From Paracoccus sp. MBLB3053 (lineage in GTDB: Bacteria > Pseudomonadota > Alphaproteobacteria > Rhodobacterales > Rhodobacteraceae), in assembly GCF_031822435.1 (NCBI RefSeq), contig NZ_JAVQLW010000001.1, positions 1,061,501 through 1,125,500 of the forward strand: 64,000 nucleotides of DNA, written 5' to 3'. Both the position numbers and the translations under genes were made by a program. Below the pieces are notes generated by a model. It saw only the letters and a list, made by a program, of their open reading frames with translations. It made no database searches and was not told where the DNA came from. Shown here piece by piece: positions 36,292 to 45,518 of this stretch (the stretch's first letter is position 1; each line of letters begins with the position of its first letter).

Positions 36292-36319
36292 GGCCCGAAG
36301 ATTGCCATGAAGGCGGTAA

Positions 36320-36346
36320 ACGGGCCGTTAATGCGGCCCGTCCCTT
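36320..36346 (-). terminator. Terminator after dnaJ
   Basis: ACGGGCCG (36320-36327) / CGGCCCGT (36334-36341) is a perfect 8-bp stem with a 6-base loop, directly after the dnaJ stop and followed by TTTACC on the minus strand. Confidence 0.75.
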
Positions 36347-36348
36347 TC

Positions 36349-37515
36349 TCAGCCCTTCATCTCGTCCCAGAAGCCCTTGATCTTCTGAAAGAAGCCTTGG
36401 GTCTGAGGGCTGTTGTCAGCCTGGATGGCCTCGAATTCGCGCAGCAGTTCGCGCTGCCTTGCGGTCAGGTTGACCGGCGTCTCGACCGAAAGTTCGATCA
36501 GCATGTCGCCAGCCTCGCCGTTCAGCCCGGGGCCGTGGCGCAGCGGGGGCATGCCCTTGCCGCGAAGGCGCAACTGCTTTCCGGACTGGGTGCCCGGCGG
36601 GACCTTGACGCGTGAACGGCCGCCGTCGATTGTCGGCACCTCGATCTCCCCGCCAAGCGAGGCGGTGACCATGCTGACGGGAACCTGGCAGGCCAGCATC
36701 CGGCCGTCGCGAATAAAGATCGGGTGCTCGCGAACGTCGATGAAGATGTAGAGATCGCCAGCGGGACCGCCACGCATCCCGGCCTCTCCCTCGCCGGCAA
36801 GCCGGATGCGAGTACCGGTTTCGACGCCAGCGGGAATGTTGACGGAAAGCGAGCGCTCTCGCTCGGTCCGGCCGGCGCCGCGGCATTCCTTGCACGGGTT
36901 CTTGACGATCTGGCCCTGGCCATTGCAGGTCGGGCAGGTGCGTTCGACGGTGAAGAAGCCCTGGCTTGCGCGCACCTGGCCCATTCCAGAACAGGTTGGA
37001 CAGGTGGTGGGCTCGACAGCACCTTCGGCACCCGTGCCGTTGCAGGCGCCGCAGGCGACCGAGCCGGGCACGCTGATCGTCTTCTGCGAGCCGGTGAAGG
37101 CCTCTTCCAGCGTGACGCGCAGATTGTATCGCAGGTCCTGGCCGCGGGTTGCGCGCGAGCGTCCGCCCGCACCGCCGGCTCGGCGTCCCATCATGTCGCC
37201 GAACAGGTCTTCGAAGACATCGGCGAATGCCGATCCAAAATCGCCTTGGCCATTCGCGCCGCGGAAACCGCCGCCGAAGCCGCCGCCATTTTCGAAGGCA
37301 GCGTGACCAAATCGGTCATAGGCGGCCTTTTTCTGGTCATCCTTCAGGCAGTCGTAAGCCTCGTTCACTTCCTTGAACGCGGATTCCGACACCTTGCAAT
37401 CCTTGTTGCGGTCCGGGTGGAGCTGCTTTGCCTTGGTCCGATAAGCTTTCTTGATCTCGTCGGCCGAGGCGCCCCGAGCCACACCCAGCACTTCGTAATA
37501 GTCACGTTTCGCCAT
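36349..37515 (-). CDS. dnaJ: Chaperone DnaJ
   Basis: A 388-residue type I Hsp40: J domain with HPD (QLHPDRN) in the first 70 residues, Gly/Phe-rich linker (GGGFGGGF), four CxxCxGxG zinc repeats ([32 protein letters not shown]), then the C-terminal substrate-binding domain. It stimulates the ATPase of DnaK and delivers clients. It follows dnaK after 78 bases that contain a strong hairpin, so it can be read from the dnaK heat-shock promoter. Confidence 0.96.
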   Translation of the reverse strand: MAKRDYYEVLGVARGASADEIKKAYRTKAKQLHPDRNKDCKVSESAFKEVNEAYDCLKDDQKKAAYDRFGHAAFENGGGFGGGFRGANGQGDFGSAFADVFEDLFGDMMGRRAGGAGGRSRATRGQDLRYNLRVTLEEAFTGSQKTISVPGSVACGACNGTGAEGAVEPTTCPTCSGMGQVRASQGFFTVERTCPTCNGQGQIVKNPCKECRGAGRTERERSLSVNIPAGVETGTRIRLAGEGEAGMRGGPAGDLYIFIDVREHPIFIRDGRMLACQVPVSMVTASLGGEIEVPTIDGGRSRVKVPPGTQSGKQLRLRGKGMPPLRHGPGLNGEAGDMLIELSVETPVNLTARQRELLREFEAIQADNSPQTQGFFQKIKGFWDEMKG

Positions 37516-37544
37516 GTTCGCGTCCGGGGTCCTTCAAGAGAAAA

Positions 37545-37574
37545 CCGGCCCGCGCATTGGGCGCTGCGGGCCGG
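37545..37574 (-). promoter_or_regulatory. Intergenic hairpin between dnaK and dnaJ
   Basis: CCGGCCCGC (37545-37553) and GCGGGCCGG (37566-37574) pair perfectly over 9 bp with a 12-base loop. It has no T-run of a full terminator, so it is more likely an attenuator or an RNA processing/stability element that keeps DnaJ below DnaK. Confidence 0.6.
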
Positions 37575-37593
37575 CTGGTTCGTTCACATCCGC

Positions 37594-39507
37594 TTACTTG
37601 CGCTTGTCTTCGCCGAGGTCTTCGAAATCGGCGTCGACAATGTCGTCATCTGCGCGCGAGCGGGGCTCATCGGCCTCGCCGGCGTCGCCACCTTCGGCCT
37701 GGCTGGCCTTGTAAATCGCTTCGCCGAGCTTCATCGAGGCGTCCATCAGGTTCTGGATACCGCCTTTGATCTTCCCGGCGTCCTCGGTCTTCAGCGCGTC
37801 TTCCAGCGCACCAACGGCGAGCTCGATCACCTCGACCGTCGAGCCGTCAACCTTGTCGCCATGCTCTTCCAGCGATTTCTTGGTCGAGTGGATCAGGCTT
37901 TCGGCCTGGTTACGGGCCTCGACCAGTTCCTTGCGCTGCTTGTCGGCCTCGGCATTGGCTTCGGCATCGCGGACCATCTTCTCGATATCCTCGTCGGACA
38001 GACCGCCCGAAGCCTGGATCGTGATGTTCTGTTCCTTGCCGGTGCCCTTGTCCTTGGCAGACACTGACACGATGCCGTTGGCGTCGATGTCGAAGGTCAC
38101 CTCGATCTGCGGCATGCCGCGCGGGGCCGGCGGGATGTCCTCGAGGTTGAACTGGCCGAGCAGCTTGTTGTCTGCGGCCATCTCGCGCTCACCCTGGAAG
38201 ACGCGGATGGTGACGGCGTTCTGGTTGTCCTCGGCGGTCGAGAAGATCTGCGACTTCTTGGTCGGGATCGTGGTGTTGCGGTCGATCAGCCGGGTGAAGA
38301 CACCGCCCAGCGTCTCGATGCCCAGGGACAACGGGGTCACGTCGAGCAGGACCACGTCCTTGACGTCGCCTTGCAGGACGCCGGCCTGAATGGCCGCGCC
38401 AAGCGCCACGACCTCATCGGGGTTCACGCCCTTGTGGGGTTCCTTGCCGAAGAACTCGCTGACCGCCTCGATGACCTTCGGCATCCGGGTCATGCCGCCG
38501 ACGAGAACGATCTCGTCGATGTCGCCTTTCGACAGGCCGGCATCCTTCAGCGCGTCCTGGACCGGCTTGATGGTGCGCTTGATCAGGTCGGCGACGAGGC
38601 TTTCCAGCTTGGCGCGGGTCAGTTTCATGACCATGTGCAGCGGCGTGCCCGAGTCCTTGTCCATCGAGATGAACGGCTGGTTGATCTCGGTCTGCGACGA
38701 GCTGGACAGTTCGATCTTGGCTTTCTCGGCGGCCTCTTTCAGGCGCTGGAGGGCCATCTTGTCCTTGGTCAGGTCGACGCCGTGCTCTTTCTTGAACTCG
38801 TCGGCCAGGTAGTTAACGATGCGCATGTCGAAGTCTTCGCCGCCAAGGAACGTGTCCCCGTTGGTCGATTTCACCTCGAAGAGGCCGTCGTCGATTTCCA
38901 GAATGGTGATGTCGAAGGTGCCGCCGCCAAGGTCATAGACGGCGATGGTTTTCGAATCTTTCTTGTCGAGGCCATAGGCCAGCGCGGCGGCGGTCGGCTC
39001 GTTGATGATGCGCAGAACCTCGAGGCCCGCGATCTTGCCGGCGTCTTTCGTCGCCTGACGCTGGGCGTCGTTGAAATAGGCCGGAACCGTGATGACGGCC
39101 TGCGTCACCGTCTCGCCCAGGTAGGATTCGGCGGTTTCCTTCATCTTTTGCAGGATGAAGGCGGAAACCTGGCTCGGCGAATATTTCTCGCCGCGGACTT
39201 CGACCCAGGCGTCACCATTGCCGCCATCGACGATGGCGTAGGGGACAAGCTTCTTGTCCTTTTCAACTTCCGCATCGGTGGTGCGGCGGCCGATCAGTCG
39301 CTTGACGGCGAAAACGGTATTCGAAGGGTTCGTGACGGCCTGACGTTTGGCAGGCTGGCCGACCAGACGCTCGCTGTCGGTGAACCCGACGATCGAGGGG
39401 GTCGTGCGCGCGCCTTCCGAGTTTTCGATGACCTTGGGCTGGCTGCCATCCATGATGGCGACGCAGCTGTTGGTGGTCCCGAGGTCGATGCCGATGACTT
39501 TAGACAT
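37594..39507 (-). CDS. dnaK: Chaperone DnaK (Hsp70)
   Basis: A 637-residue Hsp70. The ATPase domain opens with [18 protein letters not shown] and includes [15 protein letters not shown] and [13 protein letters not shown]; the substrate-binding domain has [17 protein letters not shown], and the lid ends in the usual acidic tail. It folds and refolds proteins with DnaJ and GrpE. A sigma-32-type promoter is visible about 100 bases upstream of the start. Confidence 0.97.
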   Translation of the reverse strand: MSKVIGIDLGTTNSCVAIMDGSQPKVIENSEGARTTPSIVGFTDSERLVGQPAKRQAVTNPSNTVFAVKRLIGRRTTDAEVEKDKKLVPYAIVDGGNGDAWVEVRGEKYSPSQVSAFILQKMKETAESYLGETVTQAVITVPAYFNDAQRQATKDAGKIAGLEVLRIINEPTAAALAYGLDKKDSKTIAVYDLGGGTFDITILEIDDGLFEVKSTNGDTFLGGEDFDMRIVNYLADEFKKEHGVDLTKDKMALQRLKEAAEKAKIELSSSSQTEINQPFISMDKDSGTPLHMVMKLTRAKLESLVADLIKRTIKPVQDALKDAGLSKGDIDEIVLVGGMTRMPKVIEAVSEFFGKEPHKGVNPDEVVALGAAIQAGVLQGDVKDVVLLDVTPLSLGIETLGGVFTRLIDRNTTIPTKKSQIFSTAEDNQNAVTIRVFQGEREMAADNKLLGQFNLEDIPPAPRGMPQIEVTFDIDANGIVSVSAKDKGTGKEQNITIQASGGLSDEDIEKMVRDAEANAEADKQRKELVEARNQAESLIHSTKKSLEEHGDKVDGSTVEVIELAVGALEDALKTEDAGKIKGGIQNLMDASMKLGEAIYKASQAEGGDAGEADEPRSRADDDIVDADFEDLGEDKRK

Positions 39508-39612
39508 GCAATAACCTTTCTTGCGGCGATATTCTGGGCCTTGGGTCCCCGAGAGGCCCCCAGAGCCCGATCCCTGGATTGACCGGAGGAGAAGCCCCCG
39601 AACTCATGGCGC

Positions 39613-39642
39613 TATATAGGAAGGGCAGAAACGGCCTGCAAG
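39613..39642 (-). promoter_or_regulatory. RpoH (sigma-32)-type heat-shock promoter of dnaK
   Basis: On the minus strand CTTG (39639-39642), an 18-base spacer and CCTATATA (39613-39620) match the alphaproteobacterial RpoH consensus CTTG-N17/18-CYTATNT. It lies about 105 bases before the dnaK start codon, leaving a leader of roughly 100 bases. Confidence 0.65.
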
Positions 39643-39713
39643 CAGACCGTCACCGGGAATTTGGTCCGCGTCCAAGCAAGATCCAAAGGATTTTATCCAG
39701 CAGAGGTCTGTGC

Positions 39714-40535
39714 TCAGCGGCCGGCCATCGTGCTGATCGAAACCGACTTGCGCGTCACGAATTCCGCCATGAGCCCGATCATCAGAAGGGCCACGAGGCT
39801 GTAGAGCGCGTAATCGAGCGACGAGTTGCGCGGCGAGTAGTTTATGAAGGCAAAGCCGCGCGTCTGGTCGATGATGTGGAACAGCGGGTTCCAGGTGAAG
39901 ATGTGCAGCATCGAGGTGGAAAGCGTATTTGCCACGAACATCTTGCCCGAGAAAACCATGTTCATGCGCTGATAGAAAGTGCTGAGAACCTGCGTGCCTT
40001 GCGGCCACCACGGACGGAAGGCCAGAAAGATCAGTCCGATGCAGCAGCCCGAGAGCCAGGCCAGAAGCAACATCGCGTAGCAGGCCAGAGGCTTGTCGAT
40101 GTGGATCGGCTCAATGAGGAAGTTGTAGGCGACCAGAATGACCAGCGCGGAAAAGGTCTGCTTGTAGAGCGTGGCGAGCGCCGCGGCCGCGATCATCACT
40201 GCCGTGTTGAGGGGCCCGTGCTTCATCATCTGATTGGTGGGATTGCCCGCGCCGGCAACGGCGCCGATCGCTTGCGTATGCGTCAGGAACATGAAGATGC
40301 CGGACATGATGTAGAGGATGAAGTTTCCCCTGATCGGCGAGCCCCTGATCCCGATGAGCGCATAGAGCATATAGAAGCCGACGATCATGGTCAGAGACTT
40401 CACGACCGTCATCATCAGGCCGATGATGGCGTTCCGGTCGCTTTTCCTCAGATTGTTCACTGTCACGTGGTAGATCAGTGCCAGCGTGGTGAACGCTGCT
40501 TCGATCATGTTGCGATTGCGGCGCTGTACGAACAT
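39714..40535 (-). CDS. KpsM-like polysaccharide export ABC transporter permease
   Basis: A 273-residue ABC-2 type membrane protein with about six helices. It resembles KpsM/Wzm-type exporters: MIEAAFTTLALIYHV near the start, GNPTNQMMKHGPLNTAVM and a C-terminal NPLFHIIDQTRGFAF segment typical of capsule exporters. It should move a lipid-linked polysaccharide across the inner membrane. The second of two adjacent ATGs (40535) is chosen because GAGG lies 5 bases before it. No KpsT-type ATPase is next to it, so that partner must be elsewhere. Divergent from cysQ at the edge of the polysaccharide gene cluster. Confidence 0.83.
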   Translation of the reverse strand: MFVQRRNRNMIEAAFTTLALIYHVTVNNLRKSDRNAIIGLMMTVVKSLTMIVGFYMLYALIGIRGSPIRGNFILYIMSGIFMFLTHTQAIGAVAGAGNPTNQMMKHGPLNTAVMIAAAALATLYKQTFSALVILVAYNFLIEPIHIDKPLACYAMLLLAWLSGCCIGLIFLAFRPWWPQGTQVLSTFYQRMNMVFSGKMFVANTLSTSMLHIFTWNPLFHIIDQTRGFAFINYSPRNSSLDYALYSLVALLMIGLMAEFVTRKSVSISTMAGR

Positions 40536-40665
40536 CATTGCCTCAGTTTCAGGCGCCTGGACTGCTGAAGCTTGCCCTGCGCAATCTGTGGCATCATAAG
40601 AAAGCGCAGGCCCGTATTCAATCGCCGCCACTCCTCCCGCGGGTCACGACGGAAAAGGAAAACCC

Positions 40666-41463
40666 ATGCAATTTGATGGAATGATTGCCGAAATGCGTCG
40701 GCTCGCCCTTCGGGCAGGCGACGAAATCATGCGCATTTACAACTCCGAAGACTTCGATGTCCGCGCCAAGTCCGATGCGTCGCCCGTGACCGAAGCGGAC
40801 GAGGCTGCCGATGCGCTGATTTCCGCCGGTCTGCGTGCCGCATTTCCCGACATTCCCCTGGTGACCGAAGAACAGGCAGCAACGCATAGCCAGAGCCTGT
40901 CGACCTTCCTCATCGTAGACCCGCTTGATGGGACGAAGGAGTTCGTTCAGCGCCGCGGTGATTTCACGGTGAATATCGCCTATGTCGTCGACGGCGTGCC
41001 GAAATTGGGCGTGGTCTATGCGCCTGCCAAGGGGCGGCTTTTCTACACTGCCGCCGATGGCGGTTCGGTCGAGGAAAAGGGACCCTTCGGTGAAGCCGTG
41101 GGCCAGGTGACTCCGATCGGGGTGAATTCGACGCCGGACAACCGTGCGCTGATGGTCGTTGCCTCGAAATCGCACCGCGACGCGGCAACCGATGCCTATA
41201 TCGGTCGCTACGGTGTGCGCGACATGACCTCGGCGGGTTCGTCGCTGAAATTCTGCCTGGTCGCGACCGGCGAAGCCGATCTTTACCCGCGCCTCGGCCG
41301 GACGATGGAATGGGATACCGCGGCGGGCGACGCGGTCCTGCGCGGTGCGGGCGGCGAGGTTGTCCGCTTCGATGACCATAGCAAGCTTACCTATGGTAAG
41401 CCGGGCTTCGAAAACCCGTTCTTCATCGCCTTCGCGCCCGGCGTTCTGCTGGTCAAGGACTAG
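40666..41463 (+). CDS. cysQ: 3'(2'),5'-bisphosphate nucleotidase CysQ
   Basis: A 265-residue inositol-monophosphatase-fold enzyme with the two metal motifs DPLDGTKEFVQ and WDTAAGDAVLRGAGG. CysQ hydrolyses PAP (and PAPS) to AMP, removing the inhibitory product of PAPS-dependent sulfation and sulfate assimilation. GGAAAAGGA precedes the ATG. It begins a plus-strand run with kdsB and a glycosyltransferase, and the same region ends with a sulfotransferase gene, so it may serve polysaccharide sulfation rather than cysteine synthesis. No cysteine-biosynthesis gene is nearby. Confidence 0.92.
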   Translation: MQFDGMIAEMRRLALRAGDEIMRIYNSEDFDVRAKSDASPVTEADEAADALISAGLRAAFPDIPLVTEEQAATHSQSLSTFLIVDPLDGTKEFVQRRGDFTVNIAYVVDGVPKLGVVYAPAKGRLFYTAADGGSVEEKGPFGEAVGQVTPIGVNSTPDNRALMVVASKSHRDAATDAYIGRYGVRDMTSAGSSLKFCLVATGEADLYPRLGRTMEWDTAAGDAVLRGAGGEVVRFDDHSKLTYGKPGFENPFFIAFAPGVLLVKD

Positions 41464-41467
41464 GGAA

Positions 41468-42268
41468 ATGCCGGTCGTCATCGTCATCCCGGCGCGTCAT
41501 GCCTCGACCCGCTATCCCGGCAAACCCCTGGTCGAACTTCGCGGTGCGACGGGGGAAAGCCTCAGTCTGATCCGGCGCAGTTGGGAAGCAGCGCAGGCGG
41601 TCCAGGGCATCGACCGGGTGATCGTCGCGACAGATGACGAGCGTATTCGCGACCATGCCGAGGCATTCGGGGCCGAGGTCGCGATGACCTCGACCTCGGC
41701 TCGGAATGGTACCGAGCGCTGCGCAGAAGCGATCGCCAACCTGAAGCTTGACCCGGAGTTCGTGGTGAACCTTCAGGGCGATGCCCCGCTGACCCCGTCC
41801 TGGTTCATCGAGGAGCTGGTCGAGGGTCTGCGCGGTGATCCCGGTGCGGATGTGGCGACACCGGTGCTGCGATGTTCGGGGGCGATGCGCTCGGAGCTGA
41901 TCGCCGATCGCGTCGCGGGCCGTGTCGGGGGGACCACCGCCGTTTTCGGGCATGACCGCCGGGGGCTTTATTTCTCGAAGGAGGTGATCCCCTTCGCCTC
42001 AGCCGATTTCGGTCCTAGCGATCCGACGCCGGTTTTCCACCATGTCGGTGTCTATGCATATCGCCCAGAAGCGCTTGCCGAATATCCCGGCTGGGGCGAA
42101 GGGCGCCTTGAGGCCCTGGAAGGTCTTGAGCAGTTGCGCTTCCTTGAACGGGGCCGCCGCATCCTTTGCGTCGAGGTCGAGGCGCGGGGTCGCGAGTTCT
42201 GGGAACTGAACAATCCATCGGATGTGCCCAAGCTCGAAGCAATGATGCAGCGGATGGGGCTTGCCTGA
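41468..42268 (+). CDS. kdsB: 3-deoxy-manno-octulosonate (Kdo) cytidylyltransferase
   Basis: A 266-residue CMP-Kdo synthetase: MPVVIVIPARHASTRYPGKPL is the classical opening, with VNLQGDAPL and VATDDERIRDHAEAFG. It activates Kdo with CTP. It starts 4 bases after cysQ. Together with a KpsM-like exporter this may be a KpsU-type copy for capsule Kdo instead of (or besides) lipid A-linked Kdo; only a genome-wide copy count can decide. Its stop overlaps the next ATG (TGATG). Confidence 0.92.
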   Translation: MPVVIVIPARHASTRYPGKPLVELRGATGESLSLIRRSWEAAQAVQGIDRVIVATDDERIRDHAEAFGAEVAMTSTSARNGTERCAEAIANLKLDPEFVVNLQGDAPLTPSWFIEELVEGLRGDPGADVATPVLRCSGAMRSELIADRVAGRVGGTTAVFGHDRRGLYFSKEVIPFASADFGPSDPTPVFHHVGVYAYRPEALAEYPGWGEGRLEALEGLEQLRFLERGRRILCVEVEARGREFWELNNPSDVPKLEAMMQRMGLA

Positions 42269-43479
42269 TGCAGCCAGCGGCAGGGGCGGCGGCGATCAGG
42301 GCGACGGTCATTGTCGTTTCCCGCCACCGCCCTGCCCATCTGCTCCGCTGCCTGGACGCGCTGACGCGCCAGAGCCATCCCGAGATCGAACTGGTTCTGG
42401 TCGCGGATCCCGCCTCGGTGCAGACAAGGCCGGATCTGCCCATGAAACGGGTCAGTTTCGACATCCCGAACATTTCGGCGGCCAGAAACGAAGGCTTGGC
42501 CCAGGCTGGCGGGGATGTCGTTCTTTATGTCGATGACGACGCGATCGCTGAGCCCCGCTGGGTCGAGCGCCTTGTCGCGTCCTTTGAGGACGACCGGGTC
42601 GTGGCGGCGACCGGCTTTACCCGGGGGCCTGACGGCCTGAACTGGCAGGTGAAGGCGGAACGGATCACGCCTTCAGGCTCCAGCTATCAGATAGACGTGG
42701 CCCGTGCCTGTCTTCTGGACACCGAAAATGGCGCTCCGGTCAGCACGCTTGGCACGAATTGTGCCTTTAGGCGAACTGCCCTTCTGGCGGTGGGGGGGTT
42801 CGATCCCCTGTTCAGCTTTCACCTTGATGAAAGCGACGTGAACATGCGGATGGCGCGACGTTTTCCAGGTGCTCTGACGGCCGTGGTCCCTGAGGCCGAG
42901 GTGATCCACGGGCTTGCGCCGGGGGCGTCTCGGGCAAATGTCGGCGTTCCCCACGACCTCACGGCGATCGGGCGTTCGACGGCAATATTTGCCGCGCGCC
43001 ACGGTGGGCAGATCGACTGGCTGCGGCGCAGCCAGCGTGCCCGGCTGCTGCGCCACATGGTCGCCGGTCGAATCGATCCGATGGCGGTCGAGCCCGTTAT
43101 GGCCACTCTGGAAGCCGGTATTGCAGAGGCACCAACCGATCCGCCCGCGCCACCTGCCTGGGATCGTCCGTCGCCGCCAGATTTCCGGGCGCTTGGGAAC
43201 AGCCCGAGTGACTGGATCTTTCTGTCGGGCTGGCACTGGCAGGCGCGTCATCTGCGAAGAAAGGCGGCTTTGTCCGTTTCCGAGGGTCGTCATGTCACGA
43301 TCCTGTTGCTCACACCGACGATGTTGCCGCATCGAGTGAAGCTGACCGAAGGCGGTTGGTGGGAACAACTAGGGGGTGTATGGGGTGCGTCCAGACCTGA
43401 CGATTCGCCGGTGATTTTCCAAGGGCGCAGTGCTAGGATTTCACGCGAATGGAGGTATTATGCCGCACTGCGGCGTTGA
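42268..43479 (+). CDS. Family 2 glycosyltransferase
   Basis: A 403-residue protein with an N-terminal GT-A domain: ATVIVVSRHRPAHLLRCLDAL, a DxD-type VLYVDDDAIAEPRWVE and FRRTALLAVGGFDPLF, typical of GT2. The C-terminal ~150 residues (after MATLEAG) have no family I recognise and include Trp-rich WHWQARHLRRK. It overlaps kdsB by one base (TGATG), so it is translated with cysQ and kdsB. Donor and acceptor are unknown; likely builds the polysaccharide of this cluster. Confidence 0.85.
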   Translation: MQPAAGAAAIRATVIVVSRHRPAHLLRCLDALTRQSHPEIELVLVADPASVQTRPDLPMKRVSFDIPNISAARNEGLAQAGGDVVLYVDDDAIAEPRWVERLVASFEDDRVVAATGFTRGPDGLNWQVKAERITPSGSSYQIDVARACLLDTENGAPVSTLGTNCAFRRTALLAVGGFDPLFSFHLDESDVNMRMARRFPGALTAVVPEAEVIHGLAPGASRANVGVPHDLTAIGRSTAIFAARHGGQIDWLRRSQRARLLRHMVAGRIDPMAVEPVMATLEAGIAEAPTDPPAPPAWDRPSPPDFRALGNSPSDWIFLSGWHWQARHLRRKAALSVSEGRHVTILLLTPTMLPHRVKLTEGGWWEQLGGVWGASRPDDSPVIFQGRSARISREWRYYAALRR

Positions 43480-43627
43480 CTGGGCGAATAGTTGCCAGTT
43501 CATCTTGTGTTTACAGACATTTCCATAATTATGCTGAACTGTTCCGTGTATTCGGTGGTTGAGCAGCCATCACCGGCTACAAGGCTAGGGCGCGCCGCCC
43601 GGCGTAAATGATCAGGAGACCAGATCC
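43480..43627 (+). promoter_or_regulatory. AT-rich upstream region of galU
   Basis: A 148-base gap with an AT-rich block (TTGTGTTTACAGACATTTCC then ATAATTATG). TTGTGT and ATTATG with a 17-base spacer is a possible -35/-10 pair. AGGAGA lies just before the galU ATG. The break suggests a separate transcript for galU onward. Confidence 0.35.
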
Positions 43628-44518
43628 ATGAGTCGCAAAGTAACGAAGGCCATTTTCCCTGTCGCGGGACTTGGAACGCGTTTTCTGCCGGCCACGAAGA
43701 GTATCCCCAAAGAGATCATGACGCTGGTCGACCGACCGTTGATCCAGTACGCAATCGACGAGGCTCGGGCGGCCGGTATCGAAGAGTTCATCTTTGTGAC
43801 CTCACGCGGGAAGGGTGCTCTCGAGGATTACTTCGACCATGCCCATGAGCTGGAATCGAATCTGAAGAAGGCCGGCAAGAACGATCTTCTGGATATCCTG
43901 CGCGGCACCAATATGGATTCCGGCGCCATCGCCTATATCCGCCAGCACAAGGCGCTTGGCCTCGGCCATGCCGTCTGGTGCGCCCGCCGCCTGGTCGGCG
44001 ACGAGCCGGTCGCGGTCATCCTGACCGATGACGTCATCATGGGTGAGCCGCCCTGCCTGCAGCAGATGATCGAAGCCTATCAGGAAACCGGTGGCACCAT
44101 GGTCGCGACAATGGAAGTCGCGATGGAAAAAACCAAGTCCTACGGTGTCCTCGACGTGGCCGAAGACATGGGCGCGATCGTCCGCGCCAAAGGTATGGTC
44201 GAGAAGCCCAAGGAAAACCCGCCCTCGAACCTCGCGGTGATCGGGCGCTACATCCTTGCCCCTTCGGTGATGGAAAACCTGAACAAGCTCAAGCAAGGTG
44301 CGGGCGGCGAGATCCAGTTGACCGACGCGATTGCCGACGAGATCGAAGAAGGCCGCGACGTCTTTGGCCTGCGCTTCCGCGGCCAGCGTTTCGACTGCGG
44401 CTCGAAAGCCGGTTTCCTTCAGGCAACGGTTGCGTTCGGGCTGGCGCGCGACGAGCTGAAGGACGAATTCGGCGATTACCTTTCCGATGTGCTCTCCATG
44501 CGCAAGGCCGCCGAATAA
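43628..44518 (+). CDS. galU: UTP-glucose-1-phosphate uridylyltransferase
   Basis: A 296-residue nucleotidyltransferase: IFPVAGLGTRFLPATKSIPK is the GalU nucleotide-binding loop, followed by LVDRPLIQYAIDEA, VILTDDVIMG and the UDP-glucose-contacting FRGQRFDCGSKAGFLQA. It makes UDP-glucose, precursor for surface glycans and, with GalE downstream, UDP-galactose. galE starts one base after its stop. Confidence 0.95.
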   Translation: MSRKVTKAIFPVAGLGTRFLPATKSIPKEIMTLVDRPLIQYAIDEARAAGIEEFIFVTSRGKGALEDYFDHAHELESNLKKAGKNDLLDILRGTNMDSGAIAYIRQHKALGLGHAVWCARRLVGDEPVAVILTDDVIMGEPPCLQQMIEAYQETGGTMVATMEVAMEKTKSYGVLDVAEDMGAIVRAKGMVEKPKENPPSNLAVIGRYILAPSVMENLNKLKQGAGGEIQLTDAIADEIEEGRDVFGLRFRGQRFDCGSKAGFLQATVAFGLARDELKDEFGDYLSDVLSMRKAAE

Positions 44519-44519
44519 G

Positions 44520-45518
44520 ATGACGTCAAAGGTTCTGGTGACTGGCGGTGCGGGCTATATCGGTTCGCATGCCTGCAAGGCTCTGCGGGATGCGGGTTTT
44601 GAGCCCGTGACATTCGACAACCTCTGCACAGGCTGGCGCGAGGCGGTCAAATTCGGCCCCTTCGAGCAAGGTGATCTGATGGATCGTGCCCGGCTGGACG
44701 AGGTTTTCGCCAAGCACAAGCCTGTTGCGGTGATGCATTTCGCCGCGCTGAGCCAGGTCGGTGAGGCGATGCGCGAACCCGGCAAGTACTGGCGCGGAAA
44801 TGTCTCGGCCTCGCTCAACCTCATTGAAGCGACCTTGGCCGCTGGCGTGCGCAATTTCGTCTTTTCATCGACCTGCGCCACCTATGGCGATCATGATGGG
44901 GTGGTGCTGGACGAGACGACCGCGCAGATGCCGCTCAACGCCTATGGCGCGAGCAAGCGCGCGATCGAGGACATGCTGAAGGATTTCGGCGCCTCGGACG
45001 GGCTGCGTTCGGTGATCTTCCGCTATTTCAATGTGGCCGGGGCCGATCCCGATGGCGAGGTGGGCGAATTCCACCAGCCCGAAACCCATCTCATTCCGCT
45101 GATACTCGATGCAATCGACGGCAAGCGGGCCGCGCTGACGATTCACGGCACGGATTATCCCACGCCGGACGGCACCTGCATTCGCGACTATGTCCATGTG
45201 ATGGATCTGGTGGACGCGCATGTGCTTGGCCTGAAGCATCTGCTGGACGAGCAGGTCGCCAATGGAACGCAAGAGGTCTTCTGCCTCGGCACGGGGAACG
45301 GTTTTTCGGTGCGCGAGGTGATCGACCATTCGCGCCATGTGACGAACCGGCCTGTGCCGTTGAGCGAGGGGCCTCGCCGAGGCGGTGACGCGGTGAAGCT
45401 CGTTTCCGGCAGCGAAAAGGCGATTTCCGTTCTGGGATGGACGCCTGATCGCTCGACCTTGCCACAGATGATCGGTGATGCGTGGCGCTGGCATCAAAAC
45501 GGCGGATATGACGGCTGA
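44520..45518 (+). CDS. galE: UDP-glucose 4-epimerase
   Basis: A 332-residue SDR-extended protein: NAD-binding VTGGAGYIGSHACKAL, the catalytic SSTCATYG and YGASKRAIED (Tyr-x3-Lys), and RYFNVAGADPDGEVGE, all GalE features. It interconverts UDP-Glc and UDP-Gal. Start ATG 44520 is one base after the galU stop. The next glycosyltransferase gene overlaps by 11 bases, showing a common transcript. Confidence 0.94.
   Translation: MTSKVLVTGGAGYIGSHACKALRDAGFEPVTFDNLCTGWREAVKFGPFEQGDLMDRARLDEVFAKHKPVAVMHFAALSQVGEAMREPGKYWRGNVSASLNLIEATLAAGVRNFVFSSTCATYGDHDGVVLDETTAQMPLNAYGASKRAIEDMLKDFGASDGLRSVIFRYFNVAGADPDGEVGEFHQPETHLIPLILDAIDGKRAALTIHGTDYPTPDGTCIRDYVHVMDLVDAHVLGLKHLLDEQVANGTQEVFCLGTGNGFSVREVIDHSRHVTNRPVPLSEGPRRGGDAVKLVSGSEKAISVLGWTPDRSTLPQMIGDAWRWHQNGGYDG

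Noticed and set aside
38371..39582. A 403-codon plus-strand frame opposite dnaK
   Set aside because: Mirror frame of a highly conserved Hsp70 gene, a well-known artefact of strong codon bias in dnaK.
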